Shown piece by piece: positions 17,075 through 24,359 of a stretch of DNA of 64,000 bases. Source of the DNA: Actinomadura madurae (lineage in GTDB: Bacteria > Actinomycetota > Actinomycetes > Streptosporangiales > Streptosporangiaceae). The stretch is taken from assembly GCF_900115095.1 (NCBI RefSeq), contig NZ_FOVH01000003.1:434001-498000 (forward strand), read 5' to 3'. The notes beneath the pieces were generated by a model that saw only the letters and a program-made list of their open reading frames with translations, had not been told where the DNA came from and did not search any database. The translations under genes were made by a program, and so were the position numbers. Within the stretch, counting starts at the first letter, position 1. Every line of letters starts with the position of its first letter.

Positions 17075-18030
17075 AGGAACCCCGACGACGGACGCGGGAC
17101 GACCCGGCGCGCCGGCGCGCCGTCCAGCGGTGTCATGCCTGCCTCGTCGCGCAGTACCGCGGTCGCGACGGCGGTGAAGTCGGCGATCGCGCGGGCGTGC
17201 TCGGGATCGCGGGCTCGCCGCCAGGCGCACGACGTCCGCCACGCCAGCGGCTCGCCGGCGAGGGGCCGCCACGCCACACCGGCCGTGTCCTCGGTGCGCG
17301 GGACGAGCGCCACCGCCGTCCCGGCGAGGACGAGCCCCAGCGCGAACCCCGGATGCCGCGCCTCGTGGACGGCCGCCGGCGCGTACCCGTGCCGGCGGCA
17401 TCCCGCGAGGACCTCGTCATGGGCGCCGGGCGCCTCCTCCCGCGGCGGCACGACCAGCGCCCGGCCGCCGAGGTCGGCCAGGCGCACCTCGGGCGCCGCG
17501 GCGAGATCGCCGGCGGCGGGGACCAGCACGCCGAGGGGCTGCGCCAGCATCGGGCCGAGTTCCAGGTCGCGGGCGTCGCACGGGTGCCGCACCACCCCGG
17601 CGTCCAGCGCGCCCTCGGCGAGCGCCCGGACCTGCTCCGTCGTCCCCGTCTCGCGCAGGTCGAGCCGCAGGTCGGGGCGGCGCTCCCGGAACGCGGCGAT
17701 CAGCGCGGCGACGATCGGGCCGGCGAGGTCGCTCGGCAGGCCCGCGCGCACCGTGCCGAGCTCGCCCAGCCGGGCCCGCTCGGCGACGGAGTAGACGCGG
17801 TCCACGCGGACGAGGATGTCACGGGCCTCCTCCAGCAGCAGGCCGCCCGGCGCGGTGAGCCGCACCCGGCGGCTGGACCGGTCGAACAGCCGCACCCCGA
17901 GCTCCTTCTCCAGCCGCTGGATACGCTGGCTCAGCGGCGGCTGGGCCATGCCGAGCCGCTCCGCCGCGCGGCCGAAGTGCAGCTCTTCGGCGACCACGAC
18001 GAAGCATCGCAGGTGCCCCACCAGGTTCAC
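17068..18030 (-). CDS. LysR-family transcriptional regulator
   Basis: 320 residues from GTG 18030. The N-terminal LysR helix-turn-helix is clear (LRCFVVVAEELHFGRAAERL and AQPPLSQRIQRLEKELG), followed by the long linker helix and a periplasmic-binding-type effector domain (about 90-300). It lies head-to-head with the transpeptidase gene, with a paired GATATC motif in the 107-bp spacer, and is followed with an ATGA overlap by the beta-lactamase-like gene. LysR proteins such as AmpR and Streptomyces cacaoi BlaA are known regulators of beta-lactamases, so a role in sensing cell-wall damage is a reasonable inference. Confidence 0.92.
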   Translation of the reverse strand: MNLVGHLRCFVVVAEELHFGRAAERLGMAQPPLSQRIQRLEKELGVRLFDRSSRRVRLTAPGGLLLEEARDILVRVDRVYSVAERARLGELGTVRAGLPSDLAGPIVAALIAAFRERRPDLRLDLRETGTTEQVRALAEGALDAGVVRHPCDARDLELGPMLAQPLGVLVPAAGDLAAAPEVRLADLGGRALVVPPREEAPGAHDEVLAGCRRHGYAPAAVHEARHPGFALGLVLAGTAVALVPRTEDTAGVAWRPLAGEPLAWRTSCAWRRARDPEHARAIADFTAVATAVLRDEAGMTPLDGAPARRVVPRPSSGFLA

Positions 18031-18052
18031 GACCAGCGATCATAGCAATCCG

Positions 18053-18074
18053 GATATCTCTCTGAATCGATATC
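18053..18074. promoter_or_regulatory. Putative LysR operator (paired GATATC)
   Basis: GATATC-N10-GATATC between the divergent LysR and transpeptidase genes. The minus-strand 10-mer ATTGATATCG (18077-18068) recurs exactly upstream of the lipoprotein beta-lactamase at 20864. LysR regulators usually bind such spaced T-rich/A-rich dyads. Assignment to this regulator is inference. Confidence 0.55.
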
Positions 18075-18137
18075 AATCTTGGACTTTCCGGGCGGCGGCT
18101 GGTGTCCTTGTGGCTCCATCGAAGGGGAAGGAGTCCG

Positions 18138-19793
18138 ATGATGCGCCGATCCCGTATGCTCGCCGCCGCCGCGATCGCGGTGGCGGTGGTGATCGTGGGG
18201 GCGGGGGCGGTGTGGTTCCTGCGCGGCGGGGACGACCCGGAGGACACCGCGCGGCGGTTCCTCGCGGCCTGGAGCGGCGGCGACGCCGCCGCGATGAAGG
18301 CCCTGACCGACCGCCCGCCGGCAGACTTCGAGCAGCGGCTCGCCCGCATGCGCGACGACCTCGGCGTCACCCGGCAGCGCTACACGGTCGCCTCGGTCGG
18401 CCGGCCGAAGGACGGCCGGGCGGGCGGGGCCTACAGCGCCGAGCTGACGCTGGCCGGCGACCGGGCGTGGCGGTTCGAGGGGGCGCTTCCGCTCGTCGAG
18501 CGCGACGGCGACTGGCTCGTCCGGTGGTCGCCGCAGATCATGCACCCGGACCTCCGGGAAGGGCAGCGGCTCCGCGCGGCCCGCGCCTGGCCGGACCGCG
18601 CCGCCGTCCTCGCCGCCGACGGCAGCGACCTGAGCGCGTCGCCGTCGGGGTCCGCGCAGCAGATCGCCGGGCCGGTCGGGCCGGCGTCCGCCGAGCTGGC
18701 GAAGAAGCTCGGCGCCCCGTACCGCGCGGGCGACCCGGCCGGTGCGGACGGCCTGCAGAGGCAGTACGAGCGCCACCTCGCCGGCACGCCCGCCCTCGCC
18801 GTCCAGATCGTGGACGCGGAGGGCAGGGCGGTGAAGACGCTGCAGAGGTTCGGCGGCACCGAGGGCAAGCCGCTGAAGACGACCATCGACCCGAAGGTGC
18901 AGGCCGCCGCGGGCAAGGCCCTCACGGACGTGAAGAAGCCCGCGTCCATGGTGGCCCTGCGCCCGTCCACCGGGGAGATCCTCGCCGTGGCCAACAAGCC
19001 CGGCGGCTACAACCGCGCGCTGATGGGGCAGTACCCGCCCGGCTCCACGTTCAAGGTCGTCACGGCGGCGGCGCTCGTCGCGGGCGGCATGGGCGCGGGC
19101 ACGAAGGTCGGCTGCCCGGCCACCACGACGATCGGCGGCCGGTCGTTCCACAACTACAAGCACGAGGACTTCGGGACGGTCCCGCTCCGCGAGGCGTTCG
19201 CGCACTCCTGCAACACGACGTTCGCGCGCCTCGCCGTGGACAAGCTGGGGGAGAAGCGGCTCGCCCAGGTCGCGTCCCAGTTCGGCTTCAACGCGCCGAT
19301 CATCGCGGGACTGCCCGCCGTGCGCGCCGCGTTCCCGGACGCCAAGGACGACACCGCGTTCGCGGCGGCGTCCTTCGGCCAGGGCCAGGTGCTGACCAGC
19401 CCGCTGAACATGGCGGGCGTCGCCGCCGCCGCGGCGGACGGCACCTGGCGCTCGCCCCGCCTGGTGGACGCCTCGCTCGCCGCGCGAGCCGCCGACGCCG
19501 GGGGCCGCGAGCCGGAGCAGCCGAAGAGGCTGGAGCCCGCGGTGAAGAGCGCGCTGCACGCGCTCATGCCCGCGGTGGTCAGCGAGGGGACCGCGGCCGG
19601 GGTCGGGTTCCCGTCCGGGACGGCGGGCAAGACCGGCACCGCCGAGTACGGCGAGGGGGAGAACCCGCCGACGCACGCCTGGTTCATCGGCTACCGCAAG
19701 GACGTCGCGTTCGCCGTGATCGTCGAGGGCGGCGGCACCGGCGCCGAAGCCGCCGCCCCCATCGCCGCCGCCTTCCTCCGCGCGGCGTCGTAA
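18138..19793 (+). CDS. Penicillin-binding transpeptidase with MecA_N (NTF2-like) domain
   Basis: 551 residues from ATG 18138, with AAGGAG just upstream. An N-terminal membrane anchor (about 5-28) is followed by an NTF2-like MecA_N domain (33-140, starting DDPEDTARRFLAAWSGGDA), a short dimerisation-like region, and the class B transpeptidase domain: GSTFK near 302, HSCNTTFA near 356 and GKTGTAEYG near 497. It cross-links peptidoglycan outside the membrane. The MecA_N module is the one found in staphylococcal PBP2a, although it is also widespread in ordinary actinobacterial penicillin-binding proteins, so low drug affinity cannot be claimed. Divergent from a LysR gene and convergent with a beta-lactamase. 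Confidence 0.93.
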   Translation: MMRRSRMLAAAAIAVAVVIVGAGAVWFLRGGDDPEDTARRFLAAWSGGDAAAMKALTDRPPADFEQRLARMRDDLGVTRQRYTVASVGRPKDGRAGGAYSAELTLAGDRAWRFEGALPLVERDGDWLVRWSPQIMHPDLREGQRLRAARAWPDRAAVLAADGSDLSASPSGSAQQIAGPVGPASAELAKKLGAPYRAGDPAGADGLQRQYERHLAGTPALAVQIVDAEGRAVKTLQRFGGTEGKPLKTTIDPKVQAAAGKALTDVKKPASMVALRPSTGEILAVANKPGGYNRALMGQYPPGSTFKVVTAAALVAGGMGAGTKVGCPATTTIGGRSFHNYKHEDFGTVPLREAFAHSCNTTFARLAVDKLGEKRLAQVASQFGFNAPIIAGLPAVRAAFPDAKDDTAFAAASFGQGQVLTSPLNMAGVAAAAADGTWRSPRLVDASLAARAADAGGREPEQPKRLEPAVKSALHALMPAVVSEGTAAGVGFPSGTAGKTGTAEYGEGENPPTHAWFIGYRKDVAFAVIVEGGGTGAEAAAPIAAAFLRAAS

Positions 19794-19864
19794 GCGCAGC
19801 GATCGCCGCTTTCCTCGACGATGGAGGGCCGTCAAGGCCCGAAGGAGGAGAGGAAGGCAATTGA

Positions 19865-20824
19865 TCAGCGCAGGGCGTTCGCGAGGATCGTGGCGGTGCG
19901 GGCGATCGAGGTCTCGTCGGCCTCGTCCTCGGCGCCGGGGCGCGTGGTCGTGATCACGATGATGAGCGGGGCACCGGACTTCGGGTAGGCGATCGCGATG
20001 TCGTTCGCGTTGCCGTAGACGCCGGCGGTGCCGGTCTTGTCGCCGACCGTCCAGCTCTTCGGCAGCCCGGCGCGGATCCGCTTGTCCCCGGTGACCGTGG
20101 CCTTCATCCAGCCGATGAGGCGGCGGCGGTCGGCGGGGACGAGCGCGTCGCCGGTGGTGAGCGCCCGCAGGTCGTTCGCCCACGGGCGCGGGGCGGTGGT
20201 GTCGCGCTTCTCTCCCGGCCTCCAGTCGTTCAGCGCGGTCTCCCAGCGGTCGCTGCGGCTGACGCGGTCGCCGAGCGTGCGGAGGAACGCGGTGAGGCCG
20301 GCCGGCCCGCCGATCTGCCTCAGCACGAGGTTCCCCGCGGTGTTGTCGCTCTGGGTGATGGCGGCGTGGCAGAGGTCGGCGACCGTCATGCCGGTGTCCA
20401 CGTGCTGCTCGGTGACGGGGGAGTACTCGACGAGGTCGTCCTTCGTGTAGTGGATCACCTTGTCGAGCAGGCCGGGTGCGCTCTGGCGCGCCTTCCGCAG
20501 GACCGCGCCGCAGGCCATCGCCTTGAAGGTGGAGGCGAACGGGAAGCTCTCGTCCGCGCGGTGCCCGACGAAGCGCCCGGTGCCGCTGTCGATCGCGAAC
20601 GCGCCGATGCGCGTGTGCCGTGCCGCCTCCAGCCGCTTGATCCGCTCGGTGACCTCGGCCTGCGCGGGATCGGGGGACGTCGCCACCTGCGAGGTGTTGC
20701 TCCGCGGTGCCGCGTTCCGGGTGGACGTTTCGGACCCGGCGCCGCAGCCGGCGATCCCGGCCAACGTGGACAGAGCGAGGGCGGCCGCGCCGAACCGCCG
20801 GATATGGGGAGCGTGTGTCGTCAT
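19865..20824 (-). CDS. bla: Class A beta-lactamase, lipoprotein
   Basis: 319 residues from ATG 20824. A signal peptide ends in a lipobox (GIAGC, Cys27), so the enzyme is probably tethered to the outer face of the membrane. All class A elements are present: STFK (Ser98, Lys101), SDN (159-161), RWETALN in the omega loop (Glu195, Asn199) and DKTGTAG near 264. It hydrolyses beta-lactam rings; spectrum cannot be read from sequence. No ribosome site is visible, and the sequence just upstream is CT-rich. The upstream region carries the same ATTGATATCG motif as the LysR/transpeptidase spacer, suggesting shared control. Confidence 0.94.
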   Translation of the reverse strand: MTTHAPHIRRFGAAALALSTLAGIAGCGAGSETSTRNAAPRSNTSQVATSPDPAQAEVTERIKRLEAARHTRIGAFAIDSGTGRFVGHRADESFPFASTFKAMACGAVLRKARQSAPGLLDKVIHYTKDDLVEYSPVTEQHVDTGMTVADLCHAAITQSDNTAGNLVLRQIGGPAGLTAFLRTLGDRVSRSDRWETALNDWRPGEKRDTTAPRPWANDLRALTTGDALVPADRRRLIGWMKATVTGDKRIRAGLPKSWTVGDKTGTAGVYGNANDIAIAYPKSGAPLIIVITTTRPGAEDEADETSIARTATILANALR

Positions 20825-20863
20825 GCGGGAGAGGAGACCAGAGCCGCCGGCGCGATGTCCAAT

Positions 20864-20887
20864 ATTGATATCGGATGATGATCGATA
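20864..20887. promoter_or_regulatory. Putative operator upstream of beta-lactamase
   Basis: ATTGATATCG followed by a dyad TATCG-N9-CGATA (20869-20887), about 40-60 bp before the beta-lactamase start. The first ten bases match exactly the motif in the LysR/transpeptidase spacer. A further GGATAT follows at 20895. Confidence 0.5.
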
Positions 20888-20931
20888 CGCGAACGGATAT
20901 TCGTCGGCCCTGAGCTGGGACGCCGCGGCGG

Positions 20932-21966
20932 CTAGAGCCAGTCGCGGAGCTTGAAGACCACGTAGAGGCCGACGCTGCACACGACGATGATGACCGTGCT
21001 CACGATGAACCCGGAGTGCTGCGAGAACCCCGGATACGGGATGTTCTGCCCGTAGAACCCGGTGACCGCGGTCGGCACGGCGATGATCGCCGCCCAGCTG
21101 GTGACCTTCTTCATCACCTCGTTCATGCGGTTGCCCTGGAGCGCCAGCCGGGTGTCGAGCAGGTCGGCGACGAGGTCGCGCAGGCCGTCCGTCCACTCCG
21201 CCACGCGCAGCGTGTGGTCGTAGACGTCCTGGAAGTACGGCACGAGCGCCGGCGGGACGAGCCGCAGGTCGCGGCGGAGCAGGGTGTTGAGGATCTCCCG
21301 CATCGGCAGCGCGACCCGGCGCAGCGCGGCCAGGTTCTTGCGCAGCAGGAAGCTGCGCCGCTGGATCTCCTTGACCGGGAACGCGTCGTCGAAGACCAGC
21401 TCCTCGACCTCGTCGGTCTCGTCGTCGAGCGCCTGCACGGCCTCCATCTGCAGGTCGACGACCATGTCGAGCACCCCGTAGAGCAGGAACGCCGCGGTCT
21501 GGTCGGTGCCCTCGGCGTCCGGGCTCTGGTCCCAGCGCCGGATCAGCTCGTCCACGTCGAACCCGGTGTCCTGCCGGACCGTGACGAGCGCGCGCTCGCT
21601 GACGAACGCCGACACCTCGTGCATGGTCAGCCGGCCGCCGCGCACCGTCGGCACGTACACGTTGAGGAACCCGTAGCCGTCGTAGCGGTCGAGCTTCGCG
21701 CGCTCGTGCCGGGACACCGCGTCCTCCACCGCGACCGGGTCGAGCCCGAGTTCGTCGCTGATGACGCGGAGGTCGTCGTGGCGCGGCCCGCACAGGTCGA
21801 GCCACACGACGACGTCCGGGCGGGCCAGGTGGTCGCTGACCTCCGCGACGGGAAAGCCCTCCGCCTCGACCTTGCCGCCGCGCCAGGCCCTGGTCCTCGG
21901 GGGCGCGGCGCCGATCCGGTTCTCCGGACGCCCCTCGATGTCCGTCTCAGACGGATGGGATCCCAT
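20932..21966 (-). CDS. corA: CorA-family divalent metal transporter
   Basis: 344 residues from ATG 21966, with AAGGGG upstream. The long cytosolic N-terminal funnel domain (about 30-280, including LQMEAVQALDDETDEVEELV) is followed by two membrane helices (about 285-305 and 318-338). The signature loop reads FYGQNIPYPG, with Gln in place of Met of the canonical GMN, a variant seen in actinobacterial members. The short basic C-terminus KLRDWL is normal. Family members import magnesium, cobalt or nickel. It stands alone, downstream of the LacI regulator gene on the same strand but with a 45-bp gap. Confidence 0.9.
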   Translation of the reverse strand: MGSHPSETDIEGRPENRIGAAPPRTRAWRGGKVEAEGFPVAEVSDHLARPDVVVWLDLCGPRHDDLRVISDELGLDPVAVEDAVSRHERAKLDRYDGYGFLNVYVPTVRGGRLTMHEVSAFVSERALVTVRQDTGFDVDELIRRWDQSPDAEGTDQTAAFLLYGVLDMVVDLQMEAVQALDDETDEVEELVFDDAFPVKEIQRRSFLLRKNLAALRRVALPMREILNTLLRRDLRLVPPALVPYFQDVYDHTLRVAEWTDGLRDLVADLLDTRLALQGNRMNEVMKKVTSWAAIIAVPTAVTGFYGQNIPYPGFSQHSGFIVSTVIIVVCSVGLYVVFKLRDWL

Positions 21967-22011
21967 GTGCCCCTTATACCCGGCTTTCTGGGGAAATCCG
22001 GGACCGCGCGG

Positions 22012-23013
22012 TCAGCCGTACCGGGGGGAGGCCGTGGAGCCCCGCACGACCAGATCGCCGGGCAGGACGCGGGGAGCGGGAGTGCGTCCGGCGAGCAGGT
22101 CCAGCAGCGCCGTCATGCCCGCCGCGCCCATCTCCTCGGCGGGGAGCCGGACGGTCGTCAGCTCGGGCTCCAGCGCCGTCGCCAGCAGGACGTCGTCGAA
22201 GCCGGTGACCGAGAGCTCGGACGGGACGTCCAGGCCGACCGCCCGCGCCGCCTTGTACGCGCCCGCCGCGACCAGGTCGTCGTCGCACACCAGCGCGGTC
22301 GGCGGGTCGGGGTTCGCCAGCAGCCGGACGGCGGCGTCCTTCGCCGCACCGACGTCGATCGCGCAGGCCGCGCGGGTCACCACGCCGCCGGGCAGGTCCG
22401 CGAAGGCGGCGGTGAGGGCCTCGGCGCGGGCGTGGAACGTCCACTGGTCGACGGCCGCGGCCAGGTGCCCGATCCGGCGGTGGCCGAGTCCGGCGAGGTG
22501 CCCGGCGATCGCGCGCATCCCGTCGGCGACGCCGAAGTCGACCGTGGGGACGTCGCCGCGGGGCCCGCTGTCGAGCATCACGGCGGGCGTCCCGGGGAAC
22601 CCGGCGAGGGCCTCCGGGGCCATCGAGGACGCGAGGATGCCGTCGATCGCCTCGTCCGGCGCCGCGAACGGGCTGTCGGCGGGCCCCGTCGCGTCGTCCG
22701 GCCAGGTGGAGACCACCACTCCGAAGCCGTGCCGGGCCGCGACCCGCGCGGCGCCCGTGTAGACGGGCCCGAAGAACGGCGCGGTCAGGGTGGGGACCAT
22801 CAGCAGGACGGTCCGGGTCGTGCCGAGGCGCAGGTTCCGGGCCGCCTGGTTCGGCCGGTAGCCGAGCCGCTCGGCGGCGCTGCGCACGCTGCGGACCGTG
22901 GCGGGGGAGACGCGGCCGCTCCACTTGCCGCCCAGCACGAGCGAGACCGTGGACTGCGAGACCCCGGCCTCCTGAGCCACGTCCTTGCTGGTGGGACGGC
23001 TGATGGCCGGCAC
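22012..23013 (-). CDS. LacI-family transcriptional regulator
   Basis: 333 residues from GTG 23013, chosen because GGGAGG lies five bases upstream (a GTG at 23019 would abut that site). The N-terminal LacI helix-turn-helix is clear (TSKDVAQEAGVSQSTVSLVL, then LGYRPNQAARNLR hinge). The rest is a sugar-binding-protein-like domain with PTLTAPFFGPVYTGAARVA and VTGFDDVLLATALEPELTTV. It is divergent from an MFS transporter, which is probably its target. The effector is likely a small sugar or similar solute. No catabolic enzyme gene is adjacent. Confidence 0.92.
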   Translation of the reverse strand: MPAISRPTSKDVAQEAGVSQSTVSLVLGGKWSGRVSPATVRSVRSAAERLGYRPNQAARNLRLGTTRTVLLMVPTLTAPFFGPVYTGAARVAARHGFGVVVSTWPDDATGPADSPFAAPDEAIDGILASSMAPEALAGFPGTPAVMLDSGPRGDVPTVDFGVADGMRAIAGHLAGLGHRRIGHLAAAVDQWTFHARAEALTAAFADLPGGVVTRAACAIDVGAAKDAAVRLLANPDPPTALVCDDDLVAAGAYKAARAVGLDVPSELSVTGFDDVLLATALEPELTTVRLPAEEMGAAGMTALLDLLAGRTPAPRVLPGDLVVRGSTASPRYG

Positions 23014-23075
23014 CCGCACCTCCCTGCCTCGATATCAGGACAAAAACAGACTAGAGCCGAAGGGTCCGGAGATGG

Positions 23076-23106
23076 TACGTATGACCGGTCGGGTTATACG
23101 TATGAC
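23076..23106. promoter_or_regulatory. Direct repeats upstream of MFS gene
   Basis: TACGTATGAC occurs at 23076-23085 and 23097-23106, 21 bp apart, which is two helical turns. Each contains the palindrome TACGTA. They lie 38 bp before the transporter start and 63 bp from the LacI start, a good place for binding of a dimeric regulator, possibly the LacI protein. Confidence 0.55.
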
Positions 23107-23143
23107 GGGGATCGACCACACAGTACAGCGGGGGGCTGGACAC

Positions 23144-24346
23144 ATGCGCGGCTACGTCGTCTTCCTCCGCCGGCCCTACGCGGGACGGCTGCTGGGCGGC
23201 ACCCTGCTCGGCCGGCTGCCGAACGGCATGGGCATGCTCGCCGTCGTCCTCCACATCCGGGCCGACGGAGGCGGCTACCCCCTCGCCGGGACGCTCGCCG
23301 CCGTCTTCGGGCTCGCGACGGCCGCCGGGCAGCCCGTCCTCGGCCGCGTCATGGACCGTGCCGGGCAGCCGCGCGTCCTCGTGCCCGCCGCCTGCGTCGC
23401 CGCCGCCGGGTTCGCCCTCCTCGCCGCCGTCGGCGCCGACCCGCTCCCGGTGTCCGTCGCCGCCGTGGTCGCCGCGGGGTTCGCCACCCCGCCGCTGGAG
23501 GCCGGGCTGCGCGCCCTCTGGCCGGACGTCCTCGACGGCCCCGAGCAGGTCGACGCCGCCTACGCGCTGGACGCCGCCGCCCAGGAGGTCATCTTCACCG
23601 TCGGGCCGCTGCTCGTCGTCGCCGCGGCCCTCGTGAACACCGAGACCGCGCTGCTGATCACCGGCGCCCTCGGCATCGCCGGGACGCTCGTCGTCGCGCT
23701 GTCCGGGCCGTCCCGCCGGTGGCGGGGCGCGCCGCGCGCCTCCGACTGGGCCGGTCCGCTGCGCTCCCCGGGACTGCGCGTCCTGCTGCTGTCCCTCGCC
23801 TGCGCCGGCGTCGCGCTCGGCGTCTACGCCGTCGCCGTCGTCGCCTACGCCGAGGAGCAGGGCCGGGACCTCGCGTCCGGGCTGCTGCTGGCCTGCATGG
23901 CGGGCGGCGCGCTCATCGGCGGGATCGTCTACGGCGCCCGCTCCTGGGCCGGCGAGCCGCACCACCGGCTGCCCTGGCTGCTGGCCGCGCTCGCCGCCGG
24001 GTACGTGCCGCTCGTCCTCGCGCCGGGCCTGCCCGTCATGTCGGTGCTGGCGTTCCTCTCCGGCGTCTTCCTCGCGCCCGTCCTGGCGTGCAGCTTCAGC
24101 CTCGTCGACCGGCTCGCGCCGAGCGGCACCGTCACCGAGGCGTTCGCGTGGGTCGTCGCGGCGGTCGGCGCGGGAGGCTCGCTGGGCTCCTTCGTCTCCG
24201 GGATCGGGCAGGACCTCGCGGGCGTCCCCGGCGCCTTCGCGGGCGCGGGTGCCGGCGGCGTCCTCGCCCTGCTCCTGTGCATGCTCGGCGGCCGGACGCT
24301 GCGTCCGGTCAGGGCCGCGGCCGTCACCGCGAACGCCGCCGCATAG
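23144..24346 (+). CDS. Major facilitator superfamily transporter
   Basis: 400 residues from ATG 23144, preceded by a GGGGGG run. About twelve hydrophobic segments are spread along the whole length, in two halves around a hydrophilic loop at GPSRRWRGAPRASDW (about 190-205). The loop between helices 2 and 3 reads GRVMDRAGQPRVL, matching the MFS signature. This layout resembles drug or sugar efflux members. Divergent from a LacI regulator with tandem direct repeats between them, suggesting substrate-dependent induction. The substrate cannot be told. Confidence 0.88.
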   Translation: MRGYVVFLRRPYAGRLLGGTLLGRLPNGMGMLAVVLHIRADGGGYPLAGTLAAVFGLATAAGQPVLGRVMDRAGQPRVLVPAACVAAAGFALLAAVGADPLPVSVAAVVAAGFATPPLEAGLRALWPDVLDGPEQVDAAYALDAAAQEVIFTVGPLLVVAAALVNTETALLITGALGIAGTLVVALSGPSRRWRGAPRASDWAGPLRSPGLRVLLLSLACAGVALGVYAVAVVAYAEEQGRDLASGLLLACMAGGALIGGIVYGARSWAGEPHHRLPWLLAALAAGYVPLVLAPGLPVMSVLAFLSGVFLAPVLACSFSLVDRLAPSGTVTEAFAWVVAAVGAGGSLGSFVSGIGQDLAGVPGAFAGAGAGGVLALLLCMLGGRTLRPVRAAAVTANAAA

Positions 24347-24359
24347 ACCGGCGGACGGC

